Shown: one piece after another, positions 41,658 to 50,092 of the stretch | How the letters are laid out: each line of letters begins with the position of its first letter | How positions within the stretch are numbered: the stretch's first letter is position 1 | Assembly: GCA_045649265.1 (NCBI GenBank) | Contig: JAZRPO010000059.1 | Span: forward strand, 39,635 to 103,634 | DNA: 64,000 nucleotides | Reading direction: 5' to 3' | DNA from: SIG480 sp045649265 | GTDB lineage: Bacteria > Bacillota > Clostridia > Oscillospirales > JAAYXM01 | The notes under the pieces: generated by a model | Database searches by the model: none | What the model was told of the DNA's origin: nothing | The model's input: only the letters and a program-made list of their open reading frames with translations | Translations under genes and position numbers: made by a program

Positions 41658-43478
41658 TTAGTCAACCTGTGTGTAGTCAGCATCAACTACATTATCGTCA
41701 CCTGCGGAAGCGGCTGCACCGTCAGCAGCTCCTGCCTGAGCCTCTTGTGCCTGCTTGTAAAGCTTTTCTGAAATCTCATAGAATTTCTTTGTGAGGGCCT
41801 CTGTCTGTGCCTTTATTGCCTCGGTGTCTGTGCCTTTGAGAGCTTCTTTCAGCTTTTCAACCTCAGCAGTAACGCCTGCTTTTTCGTCTTCGGTTATCTT
41901 ATCACCAAGCTCTGTAAGCGTCTTTTCTGTCTGGTAAACCATCTGGTCTGCACCGTTTCTGATGTCGACCTCTTCGCGACGCTTCTTGTCCTCCTCGGAG
42001 AACTGCTCTGCTTCCTTAACAGCCTTTTCGATGTCCTCTTTTGAAAGATTTGAAGAAGATGTAATTGTAATCTTCTGCTCCTTGCCTGTTCCGAGGTCCT
42101 TTGCAGCTACGTTAACAATGCCGTCAGCGTCAATGTCAAATGAAACCTCAATCTGCGGAATTCCGCGCGGAGCCGGAGCGATTCCGTCAAGGTGGAAACG
42201 ACCGAGAGTTTTGTTATATGCAGCCATTTCGCGCTCGCCCTGGAGAACGTGAACTTCAACAGAAGTCTGGTTGTCAGCCGCAGTTGAGAATACCTGGCTC
42301 TTGTTTGTCGGGATAGTGGTATTGCGCTCAATGAGCTTTGTGAAAACGCCGCCCATTGTCTCAATACCGAGAGAAAGCGGAGTAACGTCGAGAAGGAGAA
42401 TATCCTTGACATCGCCTGCAAGAACGCCACCCTGGATAGCTGCACCCATTGCAACGCACTCATCAGGGTTGATGCCCTTAAACGGCTCTTTGCCTGTGTA
42501 ATTCTTAACCGCATCTGAAACAGCCGGGATTCTTGTTGAGCCACCGACAAGGAGAACCTTTGAAAGGTCTTTTGCCGTGAGCCCTGCGTCGCTCATCGCC
42601 TGGCGAACAGGAACCATTGTGTTGTCAACAAGATCAGCCGTGAGCTCATTGAACTTCGCGCGGGTGAGTGTCATCTCCAAATGCTTCGGACCTGTTGCGT
42701 CTGCCGTGATGTACGGAAGGCTTATATTTGTGCTTGTAACTCCAGAAAGCTCAATTTTTGCCTTTTCAGCAGCCTCGCGGATTCTCTGCATTGCCATCTT
42801 ATCTGCCTGAATATCAACGCCTGTGTCTTTTCTGAACTCGTCAACCATCCATTTTGCAACACGGTTGTCAAAATCGTCGCCGCCGAGGCGGTTGTTTCCT
42901 GCTGTTGCAAGAACCTCAACAACACCGTCGCCGATTTCGAGGATTGAAACGTCAAACGTACCGCCGCCGAGGTCATAAATCATTATCTTCTGGTCGGTTT
43001 CCTTATCAAGCCCGTAAGCAAGAGCTGCTGCTGTCGGCTCGTTTACGATACGAAGAACTTCAAGGCCTGCAATTTTGCCGGCATCCTTAGTAGCCTGGCG
43101 CTGGCTGTCCGTGAAGTATGCCGGGACCGTGATAACAGCCTGAGTAACCTTGCCTCCAAGGTAGCTTTCAGCATCAGCTTTGAGCTTTGAAAGCACCATT
43201 GCAGAAATTTCCTGCGGGGAATATGCCTTATCATCAATGTTTACCTTGTAGTCAGAGCCCATTTCACGCTTGATTGAAGAAATTGTGCGGTCCGGATTTG
43301 TTACTGCCTGGCGCTTTGCAACCTGGCCGACAAGTCTTTCGCCGTCTTTTGAGAACGCAACAACAGACGGGGTTGTTCTTGCACCCTCTGCATTAACAAG
43401 AACAGTAGGCTCGCCGCCTTCCATTACTGCAACGCATGAGTTTGTTGTTCCTAAGTCGATACCTATTATTTTTGACAT
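41658..43478 (-). CDS. dnaK: chaperone DnaK
   Basis: Hsp70, 606 aa. The ATPase domain starts MSKIIGIDLGTTNSCVAV; DLGGGTFDVSILE and LLVGGSTRIPAV follow, then the substrate domain (LLLDVTPLSLGIETMGG) and a Gly/Ala/Asp-rich tail. ATG 43478 has GGAGG 8 nt upstream; the frame is open a little further but without a proper site. Third gene of the CIRCE-controlled operon. Confidence 0.98.
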   Translation of the reverse strand: MSKIIGIDLGTTNSCVAVMEGGEPTVLVNAEGARTTPSVVAFSKDGERLVGQVAKRQAVTNPDRTISSIKREMGSDYKVNIDDKAYSPQEISAMVLSKLKADAESYLGGKVTQAVITVPAYFTDSQRQATKDAGKIAGLEVLRIVNEPTAAALAYGLDKETDQKIMIYDLGGGTFDVSILEIGDGVVEVLATAGNNRLGGDDFDNRVAKWMVDEFRKDTGVDIQADKMAMQRIREAAEKAKIELSGVTSTNISLPYITADATGPKHLEMTLTRAKFNELTADLVDNTMVPVRQAMSDAGLTAKDLSKVLLVGGSTRIPAVSDAVKNYTGKEPFKGINPDECVAMGAAIQGGVLAGDVKDILLLDVTPLSLGIETMGGVFTKLIERNTTIPTNKSQVFSTAADNQTSVEVHVLQGEREMAAYNKTLGRFHLDGIAPAPRGIPQIEVSFDIDADGIVNVAAKDLGTGKEQKITITSSSNLSKEDIEKAVKEAEQFSEEDKKRREEVDIRNGADQMVYQTEKTLTELGDKITEDEKAGVTAEVEKLKEALKGTDTEAIKAQTEALTKKFYEISEKLYKQAQEAQAGAADGAAASAGDDNVVDADYTQVD

Positions 43479-43519
43479 AATTATTACCTCCAAATAGTAT
43501 TGTATAAATTTTACATATT

Positions 43520-44059
43520 TTAGTTTGCAACCTTTACGATTGCGGGACGGATTACGCGATCTGCACGCTTAAATCCCTTCTGGAAAACCTCAGAAACCGT
43601 ATTTTCTCCGAGTTGCTCATTTTCCTCGTGCATAACTGCGCTGTGAAAGTTCGGGTCAAACGCTTCTCCCTCCGGAGATATAACCTCAACCTTCAACTTT
43701 TCAAGCGTTGCATTGAGCTCTGCAAAAATCAGCTCTACACCCTTTTTGTAGTTCTCATCTTCACACGGATTTGCAACAGCTCTTTCCATATTGTCATAAA
43801 CTGCAAGAAACGCCGCAATAGTCGCCGCAGCAGCATCTCCGTAAAGAGCTTCTTTTTCGCGGGCAGTACGCTTGCGGAAGTTGTCATACTCTGCCGCAAG
43901 ACGAAGATACTTATCATTGAGTGCCAAAAGCTCTTCTTCTTTAAGTTCAAGAGGAGATTTTTCTTCTTTTTTCTCTTCGTTGTCAGCAGATACTGTTTCT
44001 TCTGCGCAAACAGCATCTTTCACTTCGTCGGTGACTGCATTTTTTTCCTGTTCTGCCAT
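43520..44059 (-). CDS. grpE: nucleotide exchange factor GrpE
   Basis: 179 aa. An acidic N-terminus (about 1-40) leads to a long coiled coil (LKEEELLALNDKYLRLAAEYDNFRKRTAREKE) and the beta domain ending NPNFHSAV-like and KGFKRADRVIRPAIVKV, the family C-terminus. It lies 15 nt after hrcA. Acts as the ADP release factor for DnaK. Confidence 0.95.
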   Translation of the reverse strand: MAEQEKNAVTDEVKDAVCAEETVSADNEEKKEEKSPLELKEEELLALNDKYLRLAAEYDNFRKRTAREKEALYGDAAAATIAAFLAVYDNMERAVANPCEDENYKKGVELIFAELNATLEKLKVEVISPEGEAFDPNFHSAVMHEENEQLGENTVSEVFQKGFKRADRVIRPAIVKVAN

Positions 44060-44074
44060 CTATTTTATACCTCC

Positions 44075-45133
44075 TTATACGTCATTAAAAAAAGAATCGC
44101 GAAGCAGCTTATTGAATCCGTTTATAAAGTAGTTCAGATTCGCCGCAACCTTTGCATAATCCATTCGCCTCGGACCTACTATCCCGATAACACCATGTAA
44201 TTTATTTCCCAGATCGTACTTCCCGTAGACTATTCCCGCATCCTTTAATTGCTCTTCACCATTCTCTGTTCCGATAGAAAAACGGATGGAATCGGCCTGC
44301 TCATCGTCATCAAAATGCAAATTAGCGTTTTTAAGGATTGCCTGCTTATCGCTGAGATACGAAAGAAGCTCCTGAGCCTTTTCGGGGTTGCCGCGATATT
44401 CAGGATGAGTTAAAATTCTTGAAATTCCGTCGAGATAAACATCTCCGCCACGGTTTTCATCAAGGATTTCACCCGCAAAATCCGCTACGGAAAGAACGAG
44501 CTCTGAAAGTCTGCCTGCTTCATTTGCAGCTCGCTTTATGAGAGAAAGCGAAATCTCATCAAGGTTTTTTTCCGTAAGATTCTCATTAAGTATATGAACA
44601 ACTCTCTGAATTTCTTCCTCTGTGGGACAAATATCAAGCCTGATGCGCTTGTTTCTGAGGATTCCGGCACTTGTAACGATAACCACGATTGCACAAGAAC
44701 GCTCAACGAGAAATACATCAAACTTTTTGACCACTTCACTCGAAGCCGCCGGCATAAGCATGTAAGTCGTGTAGTTCGTGAGCTTTGAAACCAAGCTTCC
44801 GAACTCGCGCACCATTCTTTCAAGCTCACGCATCTGAGTTTTCAGTGCAGTATTTATCGCATCGGCCTCTCGCGCTGAAAGTGCGTAATTCTGCATAAGC
44901 TCATTTACATAAAGACGGTATCCCGCAGTGGAGGGAACTCTCCCTGCCGAGACATGAGGCTGTTCAAGAAATCCAAGCTCTTCAAGCTCTGACATTTCGT
45001 TTCTTATGGTAGCGGGAGAGATATCAAGCCTGCTTCTCGCAGCAATAATTCTGGAGCCGACAGGCTCTGCATTTTCAATGTACTCGTCAATAATCGCTTT
45101 GAGGATTCGCTTCTTTCTATCGCTTAGACTCAC
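44075..45133 (-). CDS. hrcA: heat-inducible transcription repressor HrcA
   Basis: Represses its own operon through CIRCE. N-terminal winged helix (DRKKRILKAIIDEYIENAEPVGSR; SPATIRNEMSELEELGFL) then the GAF-like core over 352 aa. Start GTG 45133 has GGAGG 8 nt ahead; GTG 45142 would abut the site directly. First gene of the operon, with CIRCE 23 nt upstream. Confidence 0.95.
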   Translation of the reverse strand: MSLSDRKKRILKAIIDEYIENAEPVGSRIIAARSRLDISPATIRNEMSELEELGFLEQPHVSAGRVPSTAGYRLYVNELMQNYALSAREADAINTALKTQMRELERMVREFGSLVSKLTNYTTYMLMPAASSEVVKKFDVFLVERSCAIVVIVTSAGILRNKRIRLDICPTEEEIQRVVHILNENLTEKNLDEISLSLIKRAANEAGRLSELVLSVADFAGEILDENRGGDVYLDGISRILTHPEYRGNPEKAQELLSYLSDKQAILKNANLHFDDDEQADSIRFSIGTENGEEQLKDAGIVYGKYDLGNKLHGVIGIVGPRRMDYAKVAANLNYFINGFNKLLRDSFFNDV

Positions 45134-45155
45134 TTCCGCCACCTCCCATTTTGTT

Positions 45156-45182
45156 TTAGCACTCTCAGCTACCGAGTGCTAA
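45156..45182. promoter_or_regulatory. CIRCE operator
   Basis: Perfect TTAGCACTC-N9-GAGTGCTAA, directly downstream of the predicted hrcA promoter; binding site of HrcA. Confidence 0.98.
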
Positions 45183-45187
45183 TTCAT

Positions 45188-45215
45188 ATTTTACACATTT
45201 TTCTTTTCTTGTCAA
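45188..45215 (-). promoter_or_regulatory. hrcA operon promoter
   Basis: Minus strand TTGACA (45215-45210), 16-nt spacer, TAAAAT (45193-45188); CIRCE begins 5 nt beyond the -10. Confidence 0.85.
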
Positions 45216-45377
45216 TAGTTTTTTCCGTAAACGTAATAAATTATTAACAAACACCAATGTTTTTTTGCTTTTTTATCTTTTTAGAACTCTTTTTTAAAAA
45301 ACATCAGTTTTCCAAAATTTTGTATCGGTTTTAGCACTCGGATTGTCGTTTTGTCAATTCAATCATGTCGGTTGTTC

Positions 45378-45426
45378 AAAAAAAGAGAGCGGTTTTGCAT
45401 TTTTTTGCAAAACCGCTCTCTTTTTT
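45378..45426. terminator. bidirectional terminator after the XRE regulator
   Basis: 21-nt arms (AAAAAAGAGAGCGGTTTTGCA and its complement) around a T6 loop. It ends the XRE gene and shields the hrcA promoter region. Confidence 0.93.
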
Positions 45427-45432
45427 CATGCT

Positions 45433-46035
45433 TTACTTTTTCATTTGTATTTTTGACCACATTATTATTATAATCTGCCCGGGAAACCCAAGAAGAGGGA
45501 GAAAACGAATGTTTATATGTCCGAGGACCAGAAAGGAAATATATATACAGATAAGACACGACCACATAAGAAGAGATATAATCAGGAAATTTCTCCTCCG
45601 ATTGAACCAGACAGAATTGAAAACGAGCCAGACAATAAGCGAAATCGGAACTGCATACATGAATGTAAACCAGTGACGAAGATTGATTATATCTCTGACC
45701 GTATCCCCTATTACAAAAATGAGCAACGCAACAAGCCAAACGAGCATAATTGACATTCCCATGATAAAGCTGTGGTTTTTCATGCGGATTCGGAAGTTTT
45801 CTCCGAAATTCCTTTTCTTCGGATGAGCTTCTTCCAGCAAGTAATCAACGGAAACAGAAAAAAAATCTGCTATTGACTTTAAAACGGCAACATCAGGAAC
45901 AGACTCGCCTCTCTCCCATTTCGATACAGCCTTATCCGAATAGTTGAGAATTTCTGCAAGCTCAAACTGTGTCATCTGTTTTTCTTTCCGCAGAGTAGAT
46001 ATATTTTTTGCAATTATAAGCTTTAACTCTTCCAT
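45433..46035 (-). CDS. XRE-family regulator with C-terminal membrane domain
   Basis: 200 aa from ATG 46035 (GGGAG ahead). Residues about 1-65 are a Cro/C1-type helix-turn-helix (MTQFELAEILNYSDKAVSKWERGESVPD). After a basic linker, residues about 85-195 contain four hydrophobic segments, so the DNA-binding head is tethered to the membrane. Such proteins may sense membrane state or a small partner. It is divergent from degV, with promoters facing away from each other. Target genes are unknown. Confidence 0.85.
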   Translation of the reverse strand: MEELKLIIAKNISTLRKEKQMTQFELAEILNYSDKAVSKWERGESVPDVAVLKSIADFFSVSVDYLLEEAHPKKRNFGENFRIRMKNHSFIMGMSIMLVWLVALLIFVIGDTVRDIINLRHWFTFMYAVPISLIVWLVFNSVWFNRRRNFLIISLLMWSCLICIYISFLVLGHINIRFLPLLGFPGQIIIIMWSKIQMKK

Positions 46036-46088
46036 AGCTCCCTTTCCTTTGTTATCAGTCTTAAGGAACAACCTGACGTATATGTTAT

Positions 46089-46117
46089 ATTGTACCATAA
46101 TATTCCTGTTAAAACAA
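46089..46117 (-). promoter_or_regulatory. promoter of the XRE regulator
   Basis: Minus strand TTGTTT (46117-46112), 17-nt spacer, TACAAT (46094-46089) with TGG before it. The dyad TCTACTCGCAGTAGA (46134-46148) lies just upstream and may be an operator. Confidence 0.65.
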
Positions 46118-46210
46118 TGATAATTTTGTCGACTCTACTCGCAGTAGATTGCCGGTTTCTTTTTCTACCCACCTTCTTTTTTTCATGGGAAGATTTCTGC
46201 TTCAAGTAGG

Positions 46211-46239
46211 TTTCAAACGCTACATTTTTGTGGTACAAT
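46211..46239 (+). promoter_or_regulatory. degV promoter
   Basis: TTTCAA (46211-46216), 17-nt spacer, TACAAT (46234-46239), extended by TGG. Confidence 0.65.
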
Positions 46240-46269
46240 ATGCATATAAATTTTCGGAGGTTTTCTTTT

Positions 46270-47133
46270 ATGAGCAACTATGTTATTTTCACCGATTCGG
46301 CCTGTGACCTTTCAAAAGACACTCTCAATAGCTGGGGTGTTAACTTTGCAGAGCTTTCTTTCAAATTCTCCGGGAATGACACTGTTTATCTCAACAGCAT
46401 GATCACCCCGGAAGAAATATATTCCCGCATGAGAAACGGCGAAACAGGAAAAACCTCTGCCGTTAACATTGAAGAATTCAAGAACCTTTTCCGCGATGAA
46501 TTAAAAAACGGAAACGATATATTATATCTCGCCTTTTCATCGGGCCTCAGCAACACCTATAACGCTGCTCGCCTTGCGGCAGAAGAGCTTTTGGAGGAAT
46601 TCCCGGACAATCGTGTCATCGCCGTTGATACGCTGTGTGCCTCAGCAGGACAGGGCCTTATCCTTCACTTTGCAGTTGAGAAAAAGGCAGCTGGCGCTAC
46701 CATTGAGGAAGTCGCCCGATTTGTTATGGAGGCGCGCGATCATCTCTGTCATTGGTTTACCGTGGATGACCTTAAATATTTAAAGGCAGGCGGAAGAGTC
46801 AGCGCCACAACCGCATTTGTCGGGAGCATGCTCAATATAAAGCCAGTTCTCCACATGGACAACGAGGGCCATCTTATAAACATGTCTAAGGTTCGCGGGA
46901 GACGTGCAGCTCTTTCCGCTCTTCTTGATAAATATGAAGCTCTTGCAATCGACAAAAAGGGCGAAGTTTATATCTCTCAGGCAGACTGCCTTGACGATGC
47001 CGAATACCTCAAGCGCGAACTTTGCGACAGGTTCGGAGCAAACGTAACTCTCATCACACCGATAGGCCCGGTAATCGGCCTCCATGCAGGCCCGGGAACG
47101 ATTGCAATTTTCTTTATGGGAACAACAAGATAA
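46270..47133 (+). CDS. DegV family fatty-acid-binding protein
   Basis: 287 aa. IFTDSACDLS is the DegV N-terminal motif, and LAFSSGLSNTYNAARLA, DTLCASAGQGLIL and YLKAGGRVSATTAFVGSMLNIKPVL hold the fatty-acid binding residues. DegV/FakB proteins present fatty acids to the kinase FakA; the kinase gene is not in this window. ATG 46270 is preceded by CGGAGG 9 nt upstream; an upstream extension to 46228 is unsupported. Confidence 0.93.
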   Translation: MSNYVIFTDSACDLSKDTLNSWGVNFAELSFKFSGNDTVYLNSMITPEEIYSRMRNGETGKTSAVNIEEFKNLFRDELKNGNDILYLAFSSGLSNTYNAARLAAEELLEEFPDNRVIAVDTLCASAGQGLILHFAVEKKAAGATIEEVARFVMEARDHLCHWFTVDDLKYLKAGGRVSATTAFVGSMLNIKPVLHMDNEGHLINMSKVRGRRAALSALLDKYEALAIDKKGEVYISQADCLDDAEYLKRELCDRFGANVTLITPIGPVIGLHAGPGTIAIFFMGTTR

Positions 47134-47148
47134 GCATATAACCTCAAA

Positions 47149-47184
47149 CACCCCTTCTGTTTTCACAGAAGGGGTGATTTTTTT
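47149..47184. terminator. bidirectional terminator between degV and the S24 repressor
   Basis: CACCCCTTCTGT/ACAGAAGGGGTG with TTTC loop and a run of T; it overlaps the last bases of the repressor gene. Confidence 0.9.
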
Positions 47185-47773
47185 AAAATCGCGCACGAAG
47201 CTCACAAACGCGCCCAAGAATTTCAATTTTTGTTTCAGCCAGGTCTTTCTCTGAAAAGAATATCGGCGGATATTGCGGATTTAATGAGACAAGGCTTATC
47301 CCCTCGGGATAGCGGTAAAATCTTTTGCAGTTCGCTTCCTCTTCGCCGACTAAAACTATCGCAATTTCTCCGTTTTCGACATATGTTTGCCGTCTTACGA
47401 TAACGGTGTCGCCCTCCCTCATTCGAGGCTCCATGCTATCCCCTCGAATTTGCAGAGCAAAAAACTCTCCTGTCGAAAGCATCTCTCGGGAAACTTCCTC
47501 ATACCCGATAACATCCTGCACAGCGGTTCTCGGTGGCCCCGCTGCAACGCTTCCGAGAATGGGAACTCTGGAAACAGAATCAAGCTTCCCGCGCAACTCG
47601 TCAATCCCGATTCCGAAAAATTCAGAAATTCTAACGAGCATTTCGTACCCCGGCTTATTTTTGCCGGTTTCCCACATTGCTACTGTAGATTGCTTCACTC
47701 CCAAAATGCTTGCAAGCCCCGACTGGGAAAGCTCTGCCGCTTCACGCAAGCGTTTTAGCTCCTTACAAAGCAA
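47183..47773 (-). CDS. XRE-S24 repressor (LexA/CI-like)
   Basis: 196 aa. N-terminal helix-turn-helix (SQSGLASILGVKQSTVAMWETGKNKPG), a hinge with an Ala-Ala-Gly candidate cleavage site (GSVAAGPPR), and a peptidase S24 domain with the nucleophile serine in GDSMEPRM and the general-base lysine in EANCKRFYRY. By family knowledge it can cleave itself when RecA is activated by DNA damage. Start TTG 47773 has AAGGAG 9 nt ahead; TTG 47782 would touch the site. It is divergent from three small genes and probably represses them and itself. Confidence 0.88.
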   Translation of the reverse strand: MLCKELKRLREAAELSQSGLASILGVKQSTVAMWETGKNKPGYEMLVRISEFFGIGIDELRGKLDSVSRVPILGSVAAGPPRTAVQDVIGYEEVSREMLSTGEFFALQIRGDSMEPRMREGDTVIVRRQTYVENGEIAIVLVGEEEANCKRFYRYPEGISLVSLNPQYPPIFFSEKDLAETKIEILGRVCELRARF

Positions 47774-47802
47774 AGCTATCAACTCCTTCCCTCTTTGAAA
47801 TT

Positions 47803-47831
47803 AGTATATCATTTAATATGTTAATTTTCAA
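47803..47831 (-). promoter_or_regulatory. repressor promoter
   Basis: Minus strand TTGAAA (47831-47826), 17-nt spacer, TATACT (47808-47803), extended TG. The -10 region carries ATATCATT, also present at the opposite promoter. Confidence 0.7.
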
Positions 47832-47872
47832 GTGTTTTGCGTTTTATGTCGAAAAAACATGGATTTTAAATG

Positions 47873-47901
47873 TTGACATAAAATCAAAACAGTGATAATA
47901 T
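47873..47901 (+). promoter_or_regulatory. promoter of the S24-controlled small operon
   Basis: TTGACA (47873-47878), 17-nt spacer, TAATAT (47896-47901). Confidence 0.8.
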
Positions 47902-47930
47902 ATCATTGTAAATGATAACTTGACAAGTTA
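47902..47930. promoter_or_regulatory. tandem palindromic operators
   Basis: ATCATTGTAAATGAT (47902-47916) and TAACTTGACAAGTTA (47916-47930) are perfect dyads sharing one base, lying over the start point of the rightward promoter. They are the best candidate binding sites for the divergent repressor. Confidence 0.65.
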
Positions 47931-47961
47931 CGACTTAAAGAAACAGGAGGCGACACATTTT

Positions 47962-48207
47962 ATGAATTATCCGGGCGCGATAACGCGGGCGGTGCGTGGC
48001 AATCCGGATTTTCAGACTCTGCCTGAATATTCATGCCCTGTCTGCGGTGCGCAGCTGGACGGTGGCGACAGGTTGGCAGAGGATAAGGACGGGGATACAG
48101 TAGGGTGCGTCTATTGTATTCGGTATTACGAAATATGGGAGAAAGACATCAATGATAATTACAGACATCGAACGCGCAATCAACGATATTCTCGGGATTT
48201 CTTATGA
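47962..48207 (+). CDS. small zinc-ribbon protein
   Basis: 81 aa, ATG 47962 with AGGAGG 11 nt ahead. CPVCGAQL and GCVYCIRYYE form a C2/C2 zinc ribbon in the middle. It is the first gene of the operon opposite the S24 repressor and overlaps the next gene by 56 nt. No homologue with a known role comes to mind; similar ribbons occur in phage and plasmid small proteins. Confidence 0.7.
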   Translation: MNYPGAITRAVRGNPDFQTLPEYSCPVCGAQLDGGDRLAEDKDGDTVGCVYCIRYYEIWEKDINDNYRHRTRNQRYSRDFL

Positions 48208-48505
48208 AAATAAAGCGAATCCCGAAATTAAACCAAAACGAGGACGCAAGGCGCTTGGAAATCGCCCGACGTGGTCTCTTAATTTTTACGAACCTGACAA
48301 AAACACAACATATGCTGTGATTTCCATGTGCATAAAGGAGGATTTTGACCAAACGCTTGATCAGCTTGCAGCAAGAGTTTCAGCTTGTAAGGCAAGGCCT
48401 AAAGCCGAGTGCCTGAAAATTCTGAAACAACTCTCCGATTGCGGAAAGCTCGGGTATTATGATGACTACACCCTCAGGTTTCGCACCTGGAAAGGAGATG
48501 TGTAG
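48152..48505 (+). CDS. hypothetical protein of the S24-controlled operon
   Basis: 117 aa, with a GGGA-type site in front of the ATG. A basic patch (PKRGRKALGNRP) precedes a mixed alpha/beta region with YAVISMCIKEDFDQTLDQLA. No motif I recognise. Overlaps the upstream zinc-ribbon gene by 56 nt and ends 4 nt before the next gene, so the three are one transcription unit. Confidence 0.6.
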   Translation: MIITDIERAINDILGISYENKANPEIKPKRGRKALGNRPTWSLNFYEPDKNTTYAVISMCIKEDFDQTLDQLAARVSACKARPKAECLKILKQLSDCGKLGYYDDYTLRFRTWKGDV

Positions 48506-48509
48506 CACT

Positions 48510-48929
48510 ATGGATTGGAAAACCTGCGCTGTTGACGACCTTCGCAGATACAATCAAATCAAAATTGGCATTATTAATTTACAGGAAAGGCTCCGCATAA
48601 TTAACAAGTCAATAAAACACAGGGGCACTACCTCAAATAACCGGCGTAGAAGAATGGATTCTGATATTATAAACGCGCTGGTTGAGGGAGAGAGACTTCA
48701 ACGAAATATAACATCGGCAGAATCGCTCGCAGCTCTTGTTGAGCGCGGACTTGGCTCTCTTTCCGATGAGGAGAAAAAGGTTCTTCAAAGGTTTTATATG
48801 TCAAACGCCCCTGTCTCATCACGAGTTCTTGCTGCGGAGCTTGGATATGAACCCCGAACTCTCTATCGCCTGCGTGAACGTGCGCTTGAAAAATTTACTC
48901 TCGCTATGTATGGCATGGAGATTTCGTAA
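48510..48929 (+). CDS. phage-like sigma-region-4/RinA-type regulator
   Basis: 139 aa. The C-terminal third reads as a sigma-70 region 4-like helix-turn-helix (LSDEEKKVLQRFYMSN.. LAAELGYEPRTLYRLRERALEKFTLAMYG), close to the ArpU/RinA late-gene regulators of Firmicute phages. The N-terminal half is charged and helical. ATG 48510 has AAAGGAG 12 nt ahead. Last gene of the cassette, before a bidirectional terminator; no late phage genes follow, so its targets lie elsewhere. Confidence 0.7.
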   Translation: MDWKTCAVDDLRRYNQIKIGIINLQERLRIINKSIKHRGTTSNNRRRRMDSDIINALVEGERLQRNITSAESLAALVERGLGSLSDEEKKVLQRFYMSNAPVSSRVLAAELGYEPRTLYRLRERALEKFTLAMYGMEIS

Positions 48930-48934
48930 AATCA

Positions 48935-48968
48935 AAAAAGCTGTGGCAAACGCATGCCACAGCTTTTT
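48935..48968. terminator. bidirectional terminator after the cassette and the ABC ATPase
   Basis: 14-nt arms AAAAAGCTGTGGCA / TGCCACAGCTTTTT around a 6-nt loop. Confidence 0.93.
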
Positions 48969-48979
48969 GATTTACTTTA

Positions 48980-50092
48980 TTAGTTTGTGATTGTAACTTC
49001 TGTTTCCTTATCGAAGAGATGAACCTTCGGAGTCTCAACAGCAATCTTGATTGTATCGCCAACCTTTGCAGTTGAACGCGGTGCAACGCGAGCGACAAAG
49101 TCGCGGCCCTGGCACTTGAGGTAGAGATATGTCTCGTGGCCCATGAGCTCAACAACATCAACCTTTGCTTCAATAAGAGCATCCGGATACTGGTTAATGA
49201 AAACTTCCTCATCGTGGAGAGCCTCAGGACGAACACCAACGATAACGTCCTTGCCGATGTATGCCATAACCTCAGGCTTTCTGCCCTTCGAATCCGGAAG
49301 CGCAATCTTAGCATCACCGAATACGATGTAGGTTGTGTTGTTCTCATCAACAAGGCGGCCCTCAAATGTGTTCATAACCGGAGAACCCATGAATGTAGCA
49401 ACGAAGAGGTTTGCCGGTGTATCATAAAGAACACTCGGAGCTGCAACCTGCTGAATGAAGCCGTCCTTCATAACAACGATGCGCGTACCCATTGTCATAG
49501 CCTCAACCTGGTCGTGGGTAACGTAGATAAACGTAGTCTGGAGACGCTCATGGAGCTTTGAAAGCTCAGCTCTCATTGATGCACGGAGCTTAGCATCAAG
49601 GTTTGAAAGCGGCTCGTCAAGAAGGAAGACCTTCGGGCTGCGAACGATAGCACGACCGAGCGCAACACGCTGTCGCTGACCACCGGAAAGTGCCTTTGGC
49701 TTTCTGTCGAGAAGGTAGTCAATTTCGAGAATCTTGGCAGCTTCTTCAACACGGCGGCGGATTTCGTCCTTCGGAGTCTTGCGGAGCTTCAGACCAAAAG
49801 CCATATTGTCATAAACTGTCATATGCGGATAAAGAGCGTAGTTTTGGAAAACCATGGCGATGTCGCGATCCTTGGGAGCAACGTCATTACAGAGAACATC
49901 GTCAATATAGAGCTCACCTTCTGAAATTTGCTCAAGACCTGCAATCATACGGAGAGTTGTTGACTTTCCGCAGCCTGACGGACCAACAAGGATAACGAAT
50001 TCTTTGTCTGCGATGTCTATACAGAAATCTGAAACAGCAGTAACGCCTCCGTCAAATCTCTTATAAACATGCTCGAGTTTTACACTTGACAT
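48980..50092 (-). CDS. carbohydrate ABC transporter ATPase, MsmX/UgpC type
   Basis: 370 aa. Walker A GPSGCGKST, Q loop MVFQNYALYPHM, ABC signature LSGGQRQRVALGRA and Walker B VFLLDEPLSNLDAKLR, then a TOBE/regulatory C-terminal domain (about 240-370). Orphan ATPases of this type energise several sugar importers in Firmicutes; no permease or binding protein is adjacent, which fits a shared role. GGAGG precedes the start. Confidence 0.93.
   Translation of the reverse strand: MSSVKLEHVYKRFDGGVTAVSDFCIDIADKEFVILVGPSGCGKSTTLRMIAGLEQISEGELYIDDVLCNDVAPKDRDIAMVFQNYALYPHMTVYDNMAFGLKLRKTPKDEIRRRVEEAAKILEIDYLLDRKPKALSGGQRQRVALGRAIVRSPKVFLLDEPLSNLDAKLRASMRAELSKLHERLQTTFIYVTHDQVEAMTMGTRIVVMKDGFIQQVAAPSVLYDTPANLFVATFMGSPVMNTFEGRLVDENNTTYIVFGDAKIALPDSKGRKPEVMAYIGKDVIVGVRPEALHDEEVFINQYPDALIEAKVDVVELMGHETYLYLKCQGRDFVARVAPRSTAKVGDTIKIAVETPKVHLFDKETEVTITN

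Noticed and set aside
45365..45676. Plus-strand ORFs over the XRE gene and its terminator
   Set aside because: Low-complexity shadow translation of the membrane segments; no ribosome site.
47183..48929. LexA/SOS core regulon
   Set aside because: The repressor has an XRE head, not the LexA winged helix, and the three genes opposite are not repair genes.
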